Counted from the stretch's first letter, positions 27,287 through 36,964 are shown. The stretch is DNA of 64,000 bases from Ochrobactrum sp. Q0168 (GCF_016427605.1 NZ_JAELXQ010000004.1:239186-303185); one strand, 5' to 3'. The notes: a model not told the origin generated them from the sequence alone. Numbers and translations are program-made.

Positions 27287-28978
27287 ATGCTGGAACGGAT
27301 GATCGATCAGGGCGTGGGCCGCGCGCCTGCCGATATCGTGCTGAAGGGTGGCCGCTTCCTCGATCTGGTAACCGGCGAACTCGTGGAAAGCGATATTGCG
27401 ATCTGTGGCGATCGCATTGTCGGCACGTTCGGAACCTATCAAGGCAAGCAGGAAATCGACATTACGGGACGCATTGTTGTTCCGGGCTTTATCGATACGC
27501 ATCTGCATATCGAATCCTCGCATATCACACCGCATGAATTCGATCGCTGCGTGTTGCCACAAGGCGTGACGACGGTGATCTGCGACCCGCATGAAATCGC
27601 CAATGTTCTGGGCGCGGAAGGTATCAAATACTTCCTCGACAGCGCGCTGGAAACCGTGATGGACATTCGCGTTCAGCTGTCGAGCTGCGTGCCCGCCACC
27701 CATATGGAAACGGCAGGTGCGGAACTGCTGATCGGCGATCTTCTACCCTTCGCGGATCATCCAAAGGTGATCGGTCTGGCCGAGTTCATGAATTTCCCCG
27801 GTGTTCTGGCCAAGGACCCCGAATGCATGGCCAAGCTCAACGCATTTCAGGGGCGACACATCGACGGTCATGCACCGCTGCTGCGCGGCAAGGATCTGAA
27901 CGGCTACATTTCCGTCGGCATTCGCACCGAACACGAGGCGACAAGCGCCGAAGAAGCGCTCGAAAAGATGCGCAAGGGCATGCATGTTCTGGTCCGAGAA
28001 GGCTCTGTCTCCAAAGACCTCAAGGCGCTGATGCCGATCATCACCGAGCGTCATGCTCAGTTTCTGGCGCTTTGCACTGACGACCGCAATCCGCTCGATA
28101 TCGCCGATCAGGGTCATCTGGATTATCTGATCCGCACCGCCATTGCCGGTGGCGTGTCGCCTTTGGCCATCTATCGCGCGGCCAGTGTTTCTGCAGCCCG
28201 CGCTTTCGGCCTGTTCGATCGCGGGCTGGTGGCACCGGGACAGCGCGCCGATCTCGTGATCGTGGATAGTCTGGAAGGTTGTCACGCCGAGATTGTCCTC
28301 TCGGCAGGGCGAGTGGTTTCGGAAGACCTGTTTGCCCAGCGCAAGACAATCGCCGAAGTGGGGCGCAACAGCGTTAAGGCGCAGCGCGTCAGTGCGGCCA
28401 ATTTTCGTTCGCATTCCAACAGCGGCAAGACGCGCGCCATCGGCATCATTCCCGGCAAGATCATCACCGAAAGCCTCGAATTCGAACTGAAAGTCGGGCC
28501 GAAGGGCGTTGAACCCGATCTGGAACAGGATGTTGTAAAAATCGCGGTGGTCGAGCGTCATGGCAAGAATGGGAATATTGCTACCGGTTTTGTGCATGGT
28601 TTTGGGTTGAAAGCAGGAGCCATTGCGTCGACGGTCAGCCATGACAGCCACAATATCTGTGTCGTTGGCACATCGGACGAAGATATTGCTGTCGCCGCCA
28701 ACCGGCTTAGCGAGATCGAAGGCGGTTTCGTGGTGGTTCGCGATGGCAAGGTGCTGGCCGAGCTGCCTTTGCCCATCGCCGGGCTGATGAGCGACCAGCC
28801 CTATGAGGTGGTGCGCGAGGAATTGCGCAAGCTGCGCCATGCAGCCGAAGAGCTGGGCTCGGTTCTCGAAGAACCGTTCTTGCAACTGGCCTTTGTCGCG
28901 CTGCCGGTGATTCCACACCTGAAAATCACGGATCGCGGTCTGGTGGACGTGGACAAGTTCGAATTTGTCGGCAACTGA
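27287..28978 (+). CDS. ade: Adenine deaminase
   Basis: Converts adenine to hypoxanthine in purine salvage; cytoplasmic metal-dependent amidohydrolase. The 563-aa product matches the Ade family in length and order: N-terminal beta-sandwich segment, [11 protein letters not shown] with metal ligands His72 and His74, [40 protein letters not shown], and the C-terminal [24 protein letters not shown] six bases before ATG 27287 fixes the start. It follows the DAP-like gene by about 105 bp, with a hairpin between. Confidence 0.95.
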   Translation: MLERMIDQGVGRAPADIVLKGGRFLDLVTGELVESDIAICGDRIVGTFGTYQGKQEIDITGRIVVPGFIDTHLHIESSHITPHEFDRCVLPQGVTTVICDPHEIANVLGAEGIKYFLDSALETVMDIRVQLSSCVPATHMETAGAELLIGDLLPFADHPKVIGLAEFMNFPGVLAKDPECMAKLNAFQGRHIDGHAPLLRGKDLNGYISVGIRTEHEATSAEEALEKMRKGMHVLVREGSVSKDLKALMPIITERHAQFLALCTDDRNPLDIADQGHLDYLIRTAIAGGVSPLAIYRAASVSAARAFGLFDRGLVAPGQRADLVIVDSLEGCHAEIVLSAGRVVSEDLFAQRKTIAEVGRNSVKAQRVSAANFRSHSNSGKTRAIGIIPGKIITESLEFELKVGPKGVEPDLEQDVVKIAVVERHGKNGNIATGFVHGFGLKAGAIASTVSHDSHNICVVGTSDEDIAVAANRLSEIEGGFVVVRDGKVLAELPLPIAGLMSDQPYEVVREELRKLRHAAEELGSVLEEPFLQLAFVALPVIPHLKITDRGLVDVDKFEFVGN

Positions 28979-29036
28979 GCGCAAGCTCAGTATTGCTAGC
29001 GGGCGGTGAATCTGTTGGAAAAAATCCCAGAAAAGC

Positions 29037-29064
29037 AAAAATCCCGGACAAAGCCGGGATTTTG
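29037..29064 (-). terminator. Intrinsic terminator downstream of tRNA-Gly
   Basis: AAAATCCCGG pairs with CCGGGATTTT around a 6-nt loop, with TTTTTGCTTTT following on the minus strand. It lies just past the tRNA 3' end. Confidence 0.85.
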
Positions 29065-29083
29065 ATGGTGCCTTGCTGGAAAC

Positions 29084-29158
29084 TGGAGCGGGCGAAGGGA
29101 TTCGAACCCTCGACCCCAACCTTGGCAAGGTTGTGCTCTACCCCTGAGCTACACCCGC
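29084..29158 (-). tRNA. tRNA-Gly (anticodon GCC)
   Basis: A complete 75-nt tRNA with encoded CCA. The acceptor stem pairs GCGGGTG with CGCCCGC. The D-arm contains AGCTCAGGGGTAGAGC, the anticodon loop CTTGCCAAG gives GCC, and the T-arm contains GGTTCGAATCC. There is no integrase or attachment duplication next to it. Confidence 0.97.
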
Positions 29159-29377
29159 TCGCGCCAGTTTCGACCTGAAGCGCTTCCGAAGGAAGTCGTT
29201 TCCGTCAGGCAGGCGGTATATGGACTAAGGCTTTTCGGAATGCAACAGGGAAATTACAATAAAATGTCGTTTTCCGGAGATTGTCCAAAGTTCCATTCGG
29301 ATGGTTACAGCTATCGAGCGCTTGGTCTATAAGCCTCTACGGAACAATTTGAATATCGAATAGAAATGGGTGGAATC

Positions 29378-29899
29378 ATGGCTTTGTCGCCGAAGGAGCT
29401 TCTCGATCATCTGCAAAATCTCGGTATCGAGGTGACGACCGTTGAACACCCGCCTATGTTCACGGTTGCGGATTCTCAAGGCTTGCGTGGCGAAATTCCC
29501 GGCGGCCACACCAAAAACCTGTTCCTGAAGGACAAGAAGGACAATTTCTTCCTCGTGACAGTAGAAGAAGATGCCGTGGTGGATCTGAAGTCGATCCATC
29601 AGGTGATCGGTGCGGCAAGCCGCGTTTCGTTCGGCAAACCGGAGAAGCTGCTGGAATATCTGGGCGTCATTCCGGGATCGGTGACCGTCTTCGGCGCAAT
29701 CAATGACCGTGATCACAATGTTCAGGTCATTATCGATGCAGATCTGATGAAATATGATGTCATCAATGGGCACCCGCTGACCAATGAGGCGACCACCTCG
29801 ATCCAGCGTGAAGACCTAATCACCTTCCTGAAATCGACCGGTCACGAACCGCGTATCCTCGCAGTATCAGAAGGTGCGAAGGCACACGCAACGGTATAG
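29378..29899 (+). CDS. Prolyl-tRNA editing (YbaK/ProX-type) deacylase
   Basis: Trans-editing protein that hydrolyses mischarged aminoacyl-tRNA(Pro), 173 aa from ATG 29378; an ATG at 29366 would add four residues. The sequence fits the PrdX/ProX subgroup: VEHPPMFTVADSQGLRGEIPGGHTKNLFLKDKK near the start contains the catalytic-lysine-type region. The VTVFGAINDRDHNVQVIID segment follows later. GGGTGGA lies just upstream of the second ATG. It appears to be a single gene upstream of the thioredoxin-like co-chaperone. Confidence 0.88.
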   Translation: MALSPKELLDHLQNLGIEVTTVEHPPMFTVADSQGLRGEIPGGHTKNLFLKDKKDNFFLVTVEEDAVVDLKSIHQVIGAASRVSFGKPEKLLEYLGVIPGSVTVFGAINDRDHNVQVIIDADLMKYDVINGHPLTNEATTSIQREDLITFLKSTGHEPRILAVSEGAKAHATV

Positions 29900-30015
29900 A
29901 CTACGCGTCTTGAAATCCGCCCGAACAGATACAAATTGATTGGCACGAACTGAAAGATCGACACCGGCTGTGATGCGGGGTGCATGAACGAGCCGGAAGA
30001 TATGAGGAATATTCC

Positions 30016-30978
30016 ATGACCAGCCAGAACAATCCTTACGCCAATACGGGCGGCCAGATGATGGCAAATGTTTCTTTCGGTTCGGCACCAGCGCCAGCAG
30101 GCGGCTCGGAACTGATCAAGGATACGACGACAGCGGCATTCCAGACCGACGTTCTGGCAGAATCGCGCCAGCAGCCGGTTCTGGTCGATTTCTGGGCCCC
30201 TTGGTGCGGACCCTGCAAGCAGCTCACGCCGGTCATCGAAAAGGCCGTCAAGGAAGCAGGCGGCGCGGTCAAGCTGGTCAAGATGAACATTGACGATCAT
30301 CCGTCCATTCCGGGCCAGCTCGGCATTCAGTCCATTCCGGCGGTTATCGCTTTCGTCAACGGTCAGCCGGTCGACGGTTTCATGGGCGCATTGCCGGAAT
30401 CGAAGGTGAAGGAATTCATCGCCAAGATCGGCGGCCCGAGCGATCAGGAAAACGCGATTGCAGAGGCGGTTACTGCCGCACAGGAACTGCTTGAGTCCGG
30501 CGATTACGTGCAGGCTGGCGACATTTTCAATTCCATCCTTCAGGCTGCACCCGACAATGTCGATGCGATTGTCGGTCTGGCATCCTGCGTTCTGGAATCA
30601 GGCGATGCGGAACAGGCGCGCGAAATTCTTGCCACCGTTCCTGCCGACAAGCAGAATGCCGCATCAGTGCGCGCGCTTGAAGCCAAGCTGGCGCTTGCCG
30701 ATCAGGTCAAGCTGATTGGTGATCCGGTTGAACTGGAAAAGCGACTTCAGGCCGATCCGCAGGATTATCAGGCGCGTTTCGATCTGGCGCAGGTGCGCAA
30801 CGCGCAGGGCCGTCGCGAGGATGCCGCCAATGAATTGCTGACCATCATGAAGGCTGATCGCAGCTGGAACGAAGACGGTGCACGCATGCAGCTGCTGCAA
30901 TTCTTCGAAGCATGGGGCAACACGGATCCGGCGACGCTTTCGGCGCGCCGGAAACTGTCTTCGCTGTTGTTCTCGTAA
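30016..30978 (+). CDS. Thioredoxin/TPR co-chaperone (YbbN/CnoX-type)
   Basis: A fusion of an N-terminal thioredoxin domain (about residues 35-145) and a C-terminal TPR-like region (about 155-320), 320 aa, as in YbbN/CnoX, a redox-linked holdase working with GroEL. The active site is WCGPC at residues 63-67, a canonical reducing motif, unlike E. coli YbbN (SQHC), so this one may be redox-active. GAGGA precedes ATG 30016 by seven bases. Downstream, the Lon-N-domain and Trm112 genes follow closely, suggesting a small quality-control transcription unit. Confidence 0.9.
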   Translation: MTSQNNPYANTGGQMMANVSFGSAPAPAGGSELIKDTTTAAFQTDVLAESRQQPVLVDFWAPWCGPCKQLTPVIEKAVKEAGGAVKLVKMNIDDHPSIPGQLGIQSIPAVIAFVNGQPVDGFMGALPESKVKEFIAKIGGPSDQENAIAEAVTAAQELLESGDYVQAGDIFNSILQAAPDNVDAIVGLASCVLESGDAEQAREILATVPADKQNAASVRALEAKLALADQVKLIGDPVELEKRLQADPQDYQARFDLAQVRNAQGRREDAANELLTIMKADRSWNEDGARMQLLQFFEAWGNTDPATLSARRKLSSLLFS

Positions 30979-31051
30979 GCGAGGGGCGGGAAATCTGAGT
31001 GTCGGGATGCTGCGCGCCTCCCTTGCGCTGAGCATCCCAAAGGAGGTTGCA

Positions 31052-31750
31052 ATGCAAGTGGGTAATGCCCGCTATAGAACGGGTTCCGACATACCGGATC
31101 TGGTTCCGGTATTTCCGTTGAAAGGTGCACTGCTTTTGCCCGGCGGCCAATTGCCGCTGAATATATTCGAGCCGCGTTATCTGGCGATGATTGAAAGCGC
31201 TCTCGCCGGCAAGCGCATCATCGGCATGATCCAGCCACAGATCGATGAGGAAGACGACGACGAGATCATCAACGAATTGGATGAAAGCCTGCGTCCGCCG
31301 CTGAGCAGCGTCGGCTGCCTTGGCCGTATCACGACCTATGCGGAGACCGGTGATGGTCGATTGCTGATCACGCTTCAGGGCATTTGCCGTTTCCGCGTCA
31401 AGGAAGAGGTCAATTGCCGCCAACCCTATCGCCAATGCCGCATCATGCCGTTTTTGGCCGATCTGGAAGAGGCGCGCGATACCGCAGACATTGACCGCGA
31501 AGCGCTGCTTCGCGCCTTCCGCGACTATCTGGAAGCGCATAATCTTGAAGCCGACTGGGAAAGCATTTCGCGCGCCGGAAACGAAACGCTCGTCAATGCG
31601 CTATCGATCATGTCGCCCTTTGGCCCTGCGGAAAAACAGGCGCTGCTGGAAGCGCCCGACCTCAAGACGCGCGCCGCGACGCTGATCGCCATTACGGAAA
31701 TGGTGCTGGCGAAAGTGAAAGACGATGATTACGGATCGCGCCTGCAATGA
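31052..31750 (+). CDS. LON peptidase substrate-binding (N-terminal) domain protein
   Basis: A 232-aa stand-alone Lon N-terminal-like (LonN/PUA-like) domain without ATPase or protease parts. VPVFPLKGALLLPGGQLPLNIFEPRYLAMIE is the domain's characteristic opening, and GRLLITLQGICRFRV the central strand. A near-perfect AAGGAGG precedes ATG 31052. The function of stand-alone members is unknown; substrate recognition is assumed by similarity. Followed after 15 bp by the Trm112-like gene. Confidence 0.9.
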   Translation: MQVGNARYRTGSDIPDLVPVFPLKGALLLPGGQLPLNIFEPRYLAMIESALAGKRIIGMIQPQIDEEDDDEIINELDESLRPPLSSVGCLGRITTYAETGDGRLLITLQGICRFRVKEEVNCRQPYRQCRIMPFLADLEEARDTADIDREALLRAFRDYLEAHNLEADWESISRAGNETLVNALSIMSPFGPAEKQALLEAPDLKTRAATLIAITEMVLAKVKDDDYGSRLQ

Positions 31751-31765
31751 TCCGGAGGATATGAG

Positions 31766-31963
31766 ATGGTGAATGAAACGACCGATACCGGCAGCATCGA
31801 TGTGCGCCTTCTTGAGCTGCTGGTCTGCCCGCTGACGAAGGGGCCGCTGGAATATGACGCGGAGCATAGCGAACTGATTTCGCGCAAGGCAAAGCTTGCC
31901 TATCCGGTGCGTGGCGGCATTCCGATCATGCTGCCATCCGAAGCGCGGACGCTCACGGACTGA
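31766..31963 (+). CDS. Trm112 family protein
   Basis: A 65-aa protein of the Trm112/UPF0434 family with the [17 protein letters not shown] opening and the [12 protein letters not shown] core. Only one of the zinc-binding cysteines seen in other members is present (VCPL), so metal binding is doubtful. Trm112 proteins activate methyltransferases in eukaryotes and archaea; the bacterial role is unclear. GGAGG lies upstream of the ATG. It is coupled by proximity to the Lon-domain gene. Confidence 0.9.
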   Translation: MVNETTDTGSIDVRLLELLVCPLTKGPLEYDAEHSELISRKAKLAYPVRGGIPIMLPSEARTLTD

Positions 31964-32032
31964 CCCCCACCGTTGGTTATTTAATTTCTGCACAAGCCTT
32001 GATCTTTTTCATAAGTTTCATGCCTGCTGATT

Positions 32033-32049
32033 GTTGCCTGCCAGGCAAC
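32033..32049. repeat. Short palindrome upstream of leuB
   Basis: GTTGCCTG and its complement flank a single C, about 95 bp before leuB. It could be an operator for the leuB promoter; no further support. Confidence 0.35.
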
Positions 32050-32142
32050 AGGGCTCTATAACCCTCCCGGAACTTTGAAAAACAATTTCGGAAGACGCCT
32101 GGTTTTTCGTAATTGTGCATTGAAAAACAGAGGCTTGGCATT

Positions 32143-33255
32143 ATGGCAACCAGAAAACTTCTTCTCCTGCCCGGCGATGGCATCGGTCCCGAGGCCATGG
32201 CGGAAGTCCGCAAGATCATCGCTTTCCTCAATTCGGACCTCAAGCTCGGCTTTGAAACCGAGGAAGGTCTGGTTGGCGGCTGCGCTTATGACGCGCATGG
32301 TCAGGCGATTTCGGATGCCGATATGGAGAAGGCGCTGGCCGCCGATGCCACGCTGTTCGGCGCTGTTGGCGGCCCGAAGTGGGATAGCGTGCCTTATGAA
32401 GTGCGCCCCGAAGCCGGTCTCCTGCGTCTGCGCAAGGACATGCAGCTTTATGCAAACTTGCGTCCGGCCATTTGCTACCCGGCGCTCGCACATTCCTCTT
32501 CGCTGAAGCCGGAAGTGATCGAAGGCCTCGATATTCTGATTCTGCGTGAATTGACCGGCGGCGTTTACTTCGGCGAGCCGAAGGAAATCATCGATCTCGG
32601 CAATGGCCAGAAGCGCGGCATCGATACGCAGGTCTACGACACCTACGAAATCGAACGCATCGCCGACGTGGCTTTCGAGCTGGCGCGCACGCGCCGCAAC
32701 AAGGTCACCTCGATGGAAAAGCGCAATGTGATGAAGTCGGGCGTGCTCTGGAATCAGGTCGTCACCGCGCGTCACAAGGAAAAGCATTCCGACGTGGAAC
32801 TGGAACACATGCTGGCCGATGCTGGCGGCATGCAGCTCGTCCGCTGGCCGAAGCAGTTCGACGTCATCGTGACCGATAACCTGTTCGGTGACATGCTGTC
32901 CGATGTCGCTGCCATGCTGACCGGTTCGCTCGGCATGCTGCCATCGGCTTCGCTCGGTGCGGTCGACGCCAAGACCGGAAAGCGCAAGGCGCTTTACGAG
33001 CCGGTTCACGGCTCTGCACCGGATATCGCTGGCAAAGGCATTGCAAACCCGATCGCCATGATCGCGTCGCTTGCCATGTGCCTGCGCTATTCGTTCAATC
33101 TGGTTGCCGAAGCTGACCGTCTGGAAGCTGCGATTGCTGGTGTTCTCGACGATGGCATCCGCACAGCGGACATCTGGTCGGAAGGCACGACCAAGGTCGG
33201 TACCACCGAAATGGGCGATGCGATCCTCGCCAAGTTCAAGGCGCTCTCGGCTTGA
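32143..33255 (+). CDS. leuB: 3-isopropylmalate dehydrogenase
   Basis: Third step of leucine biosynthesis: NAD-dependent oxidative decarboxylation of 3-isopropylmalate. The 370-aa product opens with [17 protein letters not shown] and contains [18 protein letters not shown] (substrate-binding arginines). It also has [24 protein letters not shown] (metal-binding aspartates) and [18 protein letters not shown] (NAD site). ATG 32143 matches the known Brucella length; the frame continues 30 bases upstream without support. An intrinsic terminator follows. leuD is about 8 kb away on the other strand, so the leu genes are dispersed. Confidence 0.96.
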   Translation: MATRKLLLLPGDGIGPEAMAEVRKIIAFLNSDLKLGFETEEGLVGGCAYDAHGQAISDADMEKALAADATLFGAVGGPKWDSVPYEVRPEAGLLRLRKDMQLYANLRPAICYPALAHSSSLKPEVIEGLDILILRELTGGVYFGEPKEIIDLGNGQKRGIDTQVYDTYEIERIADVAFELARTRRNKVTSMEKRNVMKSGVLWNQVVTARHKEKHSDVELEHMLADAGGMQLVRWPKQFDVIVTDNLFGDMLSDVAAMLTGSLGMLPSASLGAVDAKTGKRKALYEPVHGSAPDIAGKGIANPIAMIASLAMCLRYSFNLVAEADRLEAAIAGVLDDGIRTADIWSEGTTKVGTTEMGDAILAKFKALSA

Positions 33256-33282
33256 TCACCCGCTGAAAAATTGCAAATTGGG

Positions 33283-33318
33283 AAAGCCCGCTGGATCGTC
33301 CCAGCGGGCTTTTCTTTT
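33283..33318 (+). terminator. Intrinsic terminator of leuB
   Basis: A perfect 12-bp stem (AAAGCCCGCTGG and complement), 6-nt loop, then TTTTCTTTT. Confidence 0.9.
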
Positions 33319-33369
33319 GGAAAATAGATGCCCGATTTGAGGCTGTAATTTCCGGATAGATGGATAAGA

Positions 33370-34428
33370 ATGCGTGTCATGTTGTTCACGCTCCCAAACC
33401 AAGACAAACTTTACGACGCGCTGTTGGCCCGTGATGCCTCATATGAGGGCAGGGCCTATGTCGGTGTCGTCTCGACCGGCATTTTCTGCCGCCTGACGTG
33501 CCCTGCGCGGAAACCGCGCCGGGAAAACTGCCGCTTTTTCGCTACGGTAGCCGAATGCATGGCGGATGGCTTTCGCGCCTGCAAAAGATGCCATCCATTG
33601 CAGCCCGCAGCAGAAGCAGAGCCTTCCATCAAGAGATTGCTCGACGCTCTGGAAGCCGATCCCGAACGACGCTGGAGCGAAGACGATGTCGTGCGGATGG
33701 GGCTTGATCTCTCCACGGTGCGGCGCAGTTTCCGGCGACATTTCGGCATGACATTTCTGGAAATGGCGCGGCAGGAGCGTTTGCGCCATGGTTTTCAGGC
33801 ATTGGCTGACGGAGGCCGGGTCATCGACGCGCAGATTGATGCGGGCTTTGAATCGCCGGAAGCGTTTCGCAGCGCCTTTGCCCGTATTCTAGGTCTTCCT
33901 CCCGGAAAACTGCGCGGTGACGGTCTGTTGCGCGCCGACTGGATCAAGTCGCCACTCGGAACGATGATCGCCATTTGCGATGCGAAGAACCTGCATCTGC
34001 TGGAATTTGCAGACCGCAAGGCGCTTTCGACAGAGTTGAAGAAACTTTATGCCACCTGCCGCGGCGATATCGGCATTGGTCGCTTCGGCACGCATGATCT
34101 GGTCGAGCGACAGCTGAACGCCTTCTTTGAGGGGCGGTCGCCGACTTTCGATTTGCCGATGGTGTTACATGGCAGCGCATTTACGCAGGCCGTGTGGCGT
34201 GGGCTCCAGACAATTGGGGCAGGGGAAACGCGCAGCTATAGCGAGCTTGCGCAGGCTATCGACAAGCCGCTCGCCGTCCGGGCTGTTGCGCGGGCCAATG
34301 GTGCCAACCAGATTGCCATTATCATCCCGTGTCATCGGGTGATCGGTGCCGACGGGTCGCTGACCGGCTACGGCGGCGGTCTCTGGCGCAAGCAGAAACT
34401 GATCGAAATCGAAGCGCAATATCGCTGA
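33370..34428 (+). CDS. ada: Bifunctional Ada: methylphosphotriester/O6-alkylguanine methyltransferase and activator
   Basis: Adaptive-response repair protein, 352 aa. The N-terminal zinc domain has Cys40, Cys44, Cys71 and Cys74, the same spacing as E. coli Ada Cys38/42/69/72, with Cys40 the methyl acceptor. An AraC-type helix-turn-helix region follows (about residues 85-185), then the C-terminal O6-alkylguanine methyltransferase with PCHRV (Cys321). All catalytic residues are present, so both repair and auto-activation are expected. An in-frame ATG at 33379 is an alternative start. Monocistronic; palindromic repeats follow it. Confidence 0.93.
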   Translation: MRVMLFTLPNQDKLYDALLARDASYEGRAYVGVVSTGIFCRLTCPARKPRRENCRFFATVAECMADGFRACKRCHPLQPAAEAEPSIKRLLDALEADPERRWSEDDVVRMGLDLSTVRRSFRRHFGMTFLEMARQERLRHGFQALADGGRVIDAQIDAGFESPEAFRSAFARILGLPPGKLRGDGLLRADWIKSPLGTMIAICDAKNLHLLEFADRKALSTELKKLYATCRGDIGIGRFGTHDLVERQLNAFFEGRSPTFDLPMVLHGSAFTQAVWRGLQTIGAGETRSYSELAQAIDKPLAVRAVARANGANQIAIIIPCHRVIGADGSLTGYGGGLWRKQKLIEIEAQYR

Positions 34429-34446
34429 AATTCTGCGTGCAGACGC

Positions 34447-34597
34447 TAGAGCGGTTCCGGTTAAAACGGAATCGTGGAACCGCTCTATCTATTTGTTATT
34501 ACGCATTATCCGACGCATCGAAGCGGGATTAGAAATCAGTCCAGTGGACTGATATCCCCGCGTAGGCGCTACGCACTTTTGCTGGAAATGCTCTAAA
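34447..34597. repeat. Composite palindromic intergenic repeat (Rhizobiales type)
   Basis: The element contains a 12-bp inverted repeat (TAGAGCGGTTCC, complement at 34476-34487). An ACGCATTATCCGACGC block then leads to a closing ACTTTTGCTGGAAATGCTCT block. I recognise this arrangement from many Brucella/Ochrobactrum/rhizobial intergenic regions. Between the blocks sit two further palindromes: ATCAGTCCA-G-TGGACTGAT (34535-34553) and GCGTAG-GCG-CTACGC (34560-34574). The second half appears to be a variant with extra sequence. Confidence 0.75.
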
Positions 34598-34622
34598 ACG
34601 CCGCCCCTAAAGGGCGGCGTTT
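34596..34622 (-). terminator. Bidirectional terminator after the MFS transporter gene
   Basis: An 11-bp stem (AAACGCCGCCC and complement) with a 5-nt loop, flanked by A/T on both sides; on the minus strand it ends in TTTT 21 bp after the MFS gene. Confidence 0.8.
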
Positions 34623-34643
34623 CGCATTGTCGTTGATACAGGA

Positions 34644-36539
34644 TTAGTCGAGCTTGTGCAGATCGACGCCCTTGGTTTCCTTCACGAAGATCATGCCGAT
34701 CACGAAGGTGATGGAGGCGATGACGATCGGATACCAGAGGCCATAGTAGATGTCGCCCTTGGCCGCGCTGAGTGCGAACACGCCAGCCGGAAGCAGACCG
34801 CCGAACCAGCCGTTGCCGATATGATAAGGCAGCGACATGCCGGTGTAACGAATGCGGGTCGGGAACATTTCAACCAGGATCGCAGCGATTGGGCCGTAAA
34901 CCATCGTCACATAGATGACGAGGATGGTCAGGATCGCAATCGTCATGACCCAGTTCACCTTGGCAGGGTCGGCCACCATCTTGAATGCGCCTGCATTCGG
35001 AATGGTGTAGACAGCCTGATCGGTGCTGACGCCGAGACCTTCGGCCTCCGTCTGGGTCAAAAGCTTCTGCTTGACCAGATCGGCGGCAGAAACCATCGCT
35101 TTGTCGCCAGCGCGGACAGCATCGGCATTGAGCTGAAGTTCCGGATTGGCGGCAAGGAATCCATCAAGCTTGCTGTCCGGCACTTTCGCAGCATCGCGAA
35201 CCAGCGGGAAGCCTGCCTTCTGAAGAGCGAGGTTCACGCCGTGGGCAAGTTCAGCCTGCTTGGCCGCTGCACCCGCTCCCGCCTGAACAGCGTCGAAGGA
35301 TGTGATCGTTGCATCGCCGATGGTAACGGTTGCAGGCGTGCCAGCCGCAGCGGTCTGCACGACTTCATAAGGCACCGAACTTTTTGCGAGGAAGCTGGTC
35401 GCGACATCGCAGGAGCTGGTGAACTTGGACGTGCCCGTGGCGTTGAACTGGAAGTTACAGTCGCCAGGCGCTGCAGTAACAGTAGCCTTGATGGTCTGTT
35501 CGGCCTGAGCGAGTGCCGGATTAGCGGCATTGGTCAGGGCCTTGAACAGCGGGAAGTAGGTCACCGCAGCCAGAAGCAGGCCGGCCATGATGATTGGCTT
35601 GCGCCCGATCTTGTCCGACAGCCAGCCCCAGAAAACGAAGAAGCCGGTGCCGATCAGAAGGGCAATGGCCACCATGATATTGGCCGACTGGTTTTCCACC
35701 TTCAGAACGTTCTGCAGGAAGAACAGCGCATAGAACTGGCCGCAATACCACACCACGGCCTGACCGGCAGTGAGGCCGAACAGCGCGATAAGCGCGATCT
35801 TGGCATTTTTCCACTGACCGAAAGCTTCGGAAAGCGGCGCCTTTGAGGTCTTGCCTTCTTCCTTCATGCGCTTGAACGCAGGCGACTCGCTCATCTGCAT
35901 GCGGATCCAGACGGAAATGCCGAGCAGAAGGATCGAGACGAGGAAAGGAATACGCCAGCCCCAGGCCGCAAACGCTTCCTTGCTCATGACCGTCTGGATG
36001 CCGAGGATCACCAGCAGCGACAGGAACAGGCCGAGCGTTGCAGTGGTCTGAATCCACGAGGTGAAGAAGCCGCGACGATTGTTCGGCGCGTGTTCTGCCA
36101 CATATGTCGCTGCACCCCCATATTCGCCGCCGAGCGCGAGACCCTGCAGCATACGCAGCGCGATCAGGACAATTGGAGCCAGAATGCCGAGTGTGGACGA
36201 GCCGGGCAGAAGGCCGACCAGAAAGGTCGATGCGCCCATGATGACGATGGTGACGAGGAAGGTGTATTTGCGTCCGACGAGATCGCCCAGGCGACCAAAG
36301 ACGAGCGCTCCGAACGGACGCACCAGAAAGCCTGCCGCAAAGGCCAGCAAGACGAAGATATTGCGCGTTGCTTCGGGATATTCGTTGAAAAACGCCGCGC
36401 CGATAAAGGAAGCGAGCGTTCCGTAAAGATAAAAGTCGTACCATTCAAAAACGGTACCAAGCGACGATGCAAAGATGACTTTGCGTTCTTCGCCCGTCAT
36501 TTTCTGCGTGCCGACGTCGGCACTTGACGAGACTGCCAT
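34644..36539 (-). CDS. MFS transporter (MHS family) with large inserted loop
   Basis: Major facilitator of the metabolite:H+ symporter family, 631 aa from ATG 36539, with GGGAGGA seven bases upstream. Family marks: SSLGTVFEWYDFYLYG at the first helix, GRLGDLVGRKYTF at about residues 82-94, and LQGLALGGEYGGAATYVAEHAP. An unusual hydrophilic insertion of about 190 residues (roughly 337-527) separates membrane segments eight and nine. It is Ala/Thr-rich with two cysteines (361 and 377). MHS proteins are normally about 430-450 aa. The carried substrate is unknown. Confidence 0.9.
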   Translation of the reverse strand: MAVSSSADVGTQKMTGEERKVIFASSLGTVFEWYDFYLYGTLASFIGAAFFNEYPEATRNIFVLLAFAAGFLVRPFGALVFGRLGDLVGRKYTFLVTIVIMGASTFLVGLLPGSSTLGILAPIVLIALRMLQGLALGGEYGGAATYVAEHAPNNRRGFFTSWIQTTATLGLFLSLLVILGIQTVMSKEAFAAWGWRIPFLVSILLLGISVWIRMQMSESPAFKRMKEEGKTSKAPLSEAFGQWKNAKIALIALFGLTAGQAVVWYCGQFYALFFLQNVLKVENQSANIMVAIALLIGTGFFVFWGWLSDKIGRKPIIMAGLLLAAVTYFPLFKALTNAANPALAQAEQTIKATVTAAPGDCNFQFNATGTSKFTSSCDVATSFLAKSSVPYEVVQTAAAGTPATVTIGDATITSFDAVQAGAGAAAKQAELAHGVNLALQKAGFPLVRDAAKVPDSKLDGFLAANPELQLNADAVRAGDKAMVSAADLVKQKLLTQTEAEGLGVSTDQAVYTIPNAGAFKMVADPAKVNWVMTIAILTILVIYVTMVYGPIAAILVEMFPTRIRYTGMSLPYHIGNGWFGGLLPAGVFALSAAKGDIYYGLWYPIVIASITFVIGMIFVKETKGVDLHKLD

Positions 36540-36838
36540 AAATCTGTCCTCCCAAACAGAGCCCCTGATGGGCAATACAAGACCGCGCTTCATTTGCCAT
36601 ACAAATGCAAGCCGGTCCGACGCGCCGACTTGTCTCCCAACAAGAGGGCGCTCTCCTCACGATTTTATGATGAACCTAAAAAGGAGATTCGGGCAGTAGT
36701 CTTTAGTATGAGACAAAAAGGACAGCTTGACGCCGGACGTGGTTACTTGCGACGCAAAAAAATTCAGGGCGGCGGCGGCGGAGAATTGACTCCATTCATA
36801 AAGCGCGTAAAAGCAATCCCGAACGAAGGAGAACTCGC
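36540..36838. other. Intergenic region with candidate asd-leader promoter
   Basis: No supportable gene. It must carry the promoter of the MFS gene on the minus strand. On the plus strand TTGACT (36786-36791), a 16-bp spacer and TAAAAG (36808-36813) form a candidate promoter just before the leader-peptide ribosome site. Confidence 0.4.
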
Positions 36839-36964
36839 GTGGATCGCGTTAACGTAGCGTCAGTTTCGTATGGGACTGCCGGCATTTTTGCCGGGGCAGC
36901 GCGCATGCCTTCGATTACCAAAAAACTCACGGCCATCACTAAAACGACCACGAAAACGGTCTGA
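36839..36964 (+). CDS. Putative Thr/Lys-rich leader peptide upstream of asd (41 aa)
   Basis: A 41-codon frame from GTG 36839 with a strong, well spaced AAGGAG (36826-36831). Its last 17 residues contain seven Thr and four Lys codons (ending TKTTTKTV), then stop 106 bp before asd. Threonine and lysine are both end products drawn from aspartate semialdehyde, the product of Asd. This is the pattern expected of an attenuation leader peptide. The frame and composition are seen; translation and regulation are inferred. No database family is known to me. Confidence 0.5.
   Translation: MDRVNVASVSYGTAGIFAGAARMPSITKKLTAITKTTTKTV

Noticed and set aside
29084..29158. tRNA-Gly as an integration site for a genomic island
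   Set aside because: No integrase, no duplicated tRNA 3' end and no change of base composition next to it.
36594..36857. An 87-aa open frame upstream of asd
   Set aside because: Lys/Arg-rich sequence without a family match or good ribosome site; it overlaps the better supported leader peptide start.
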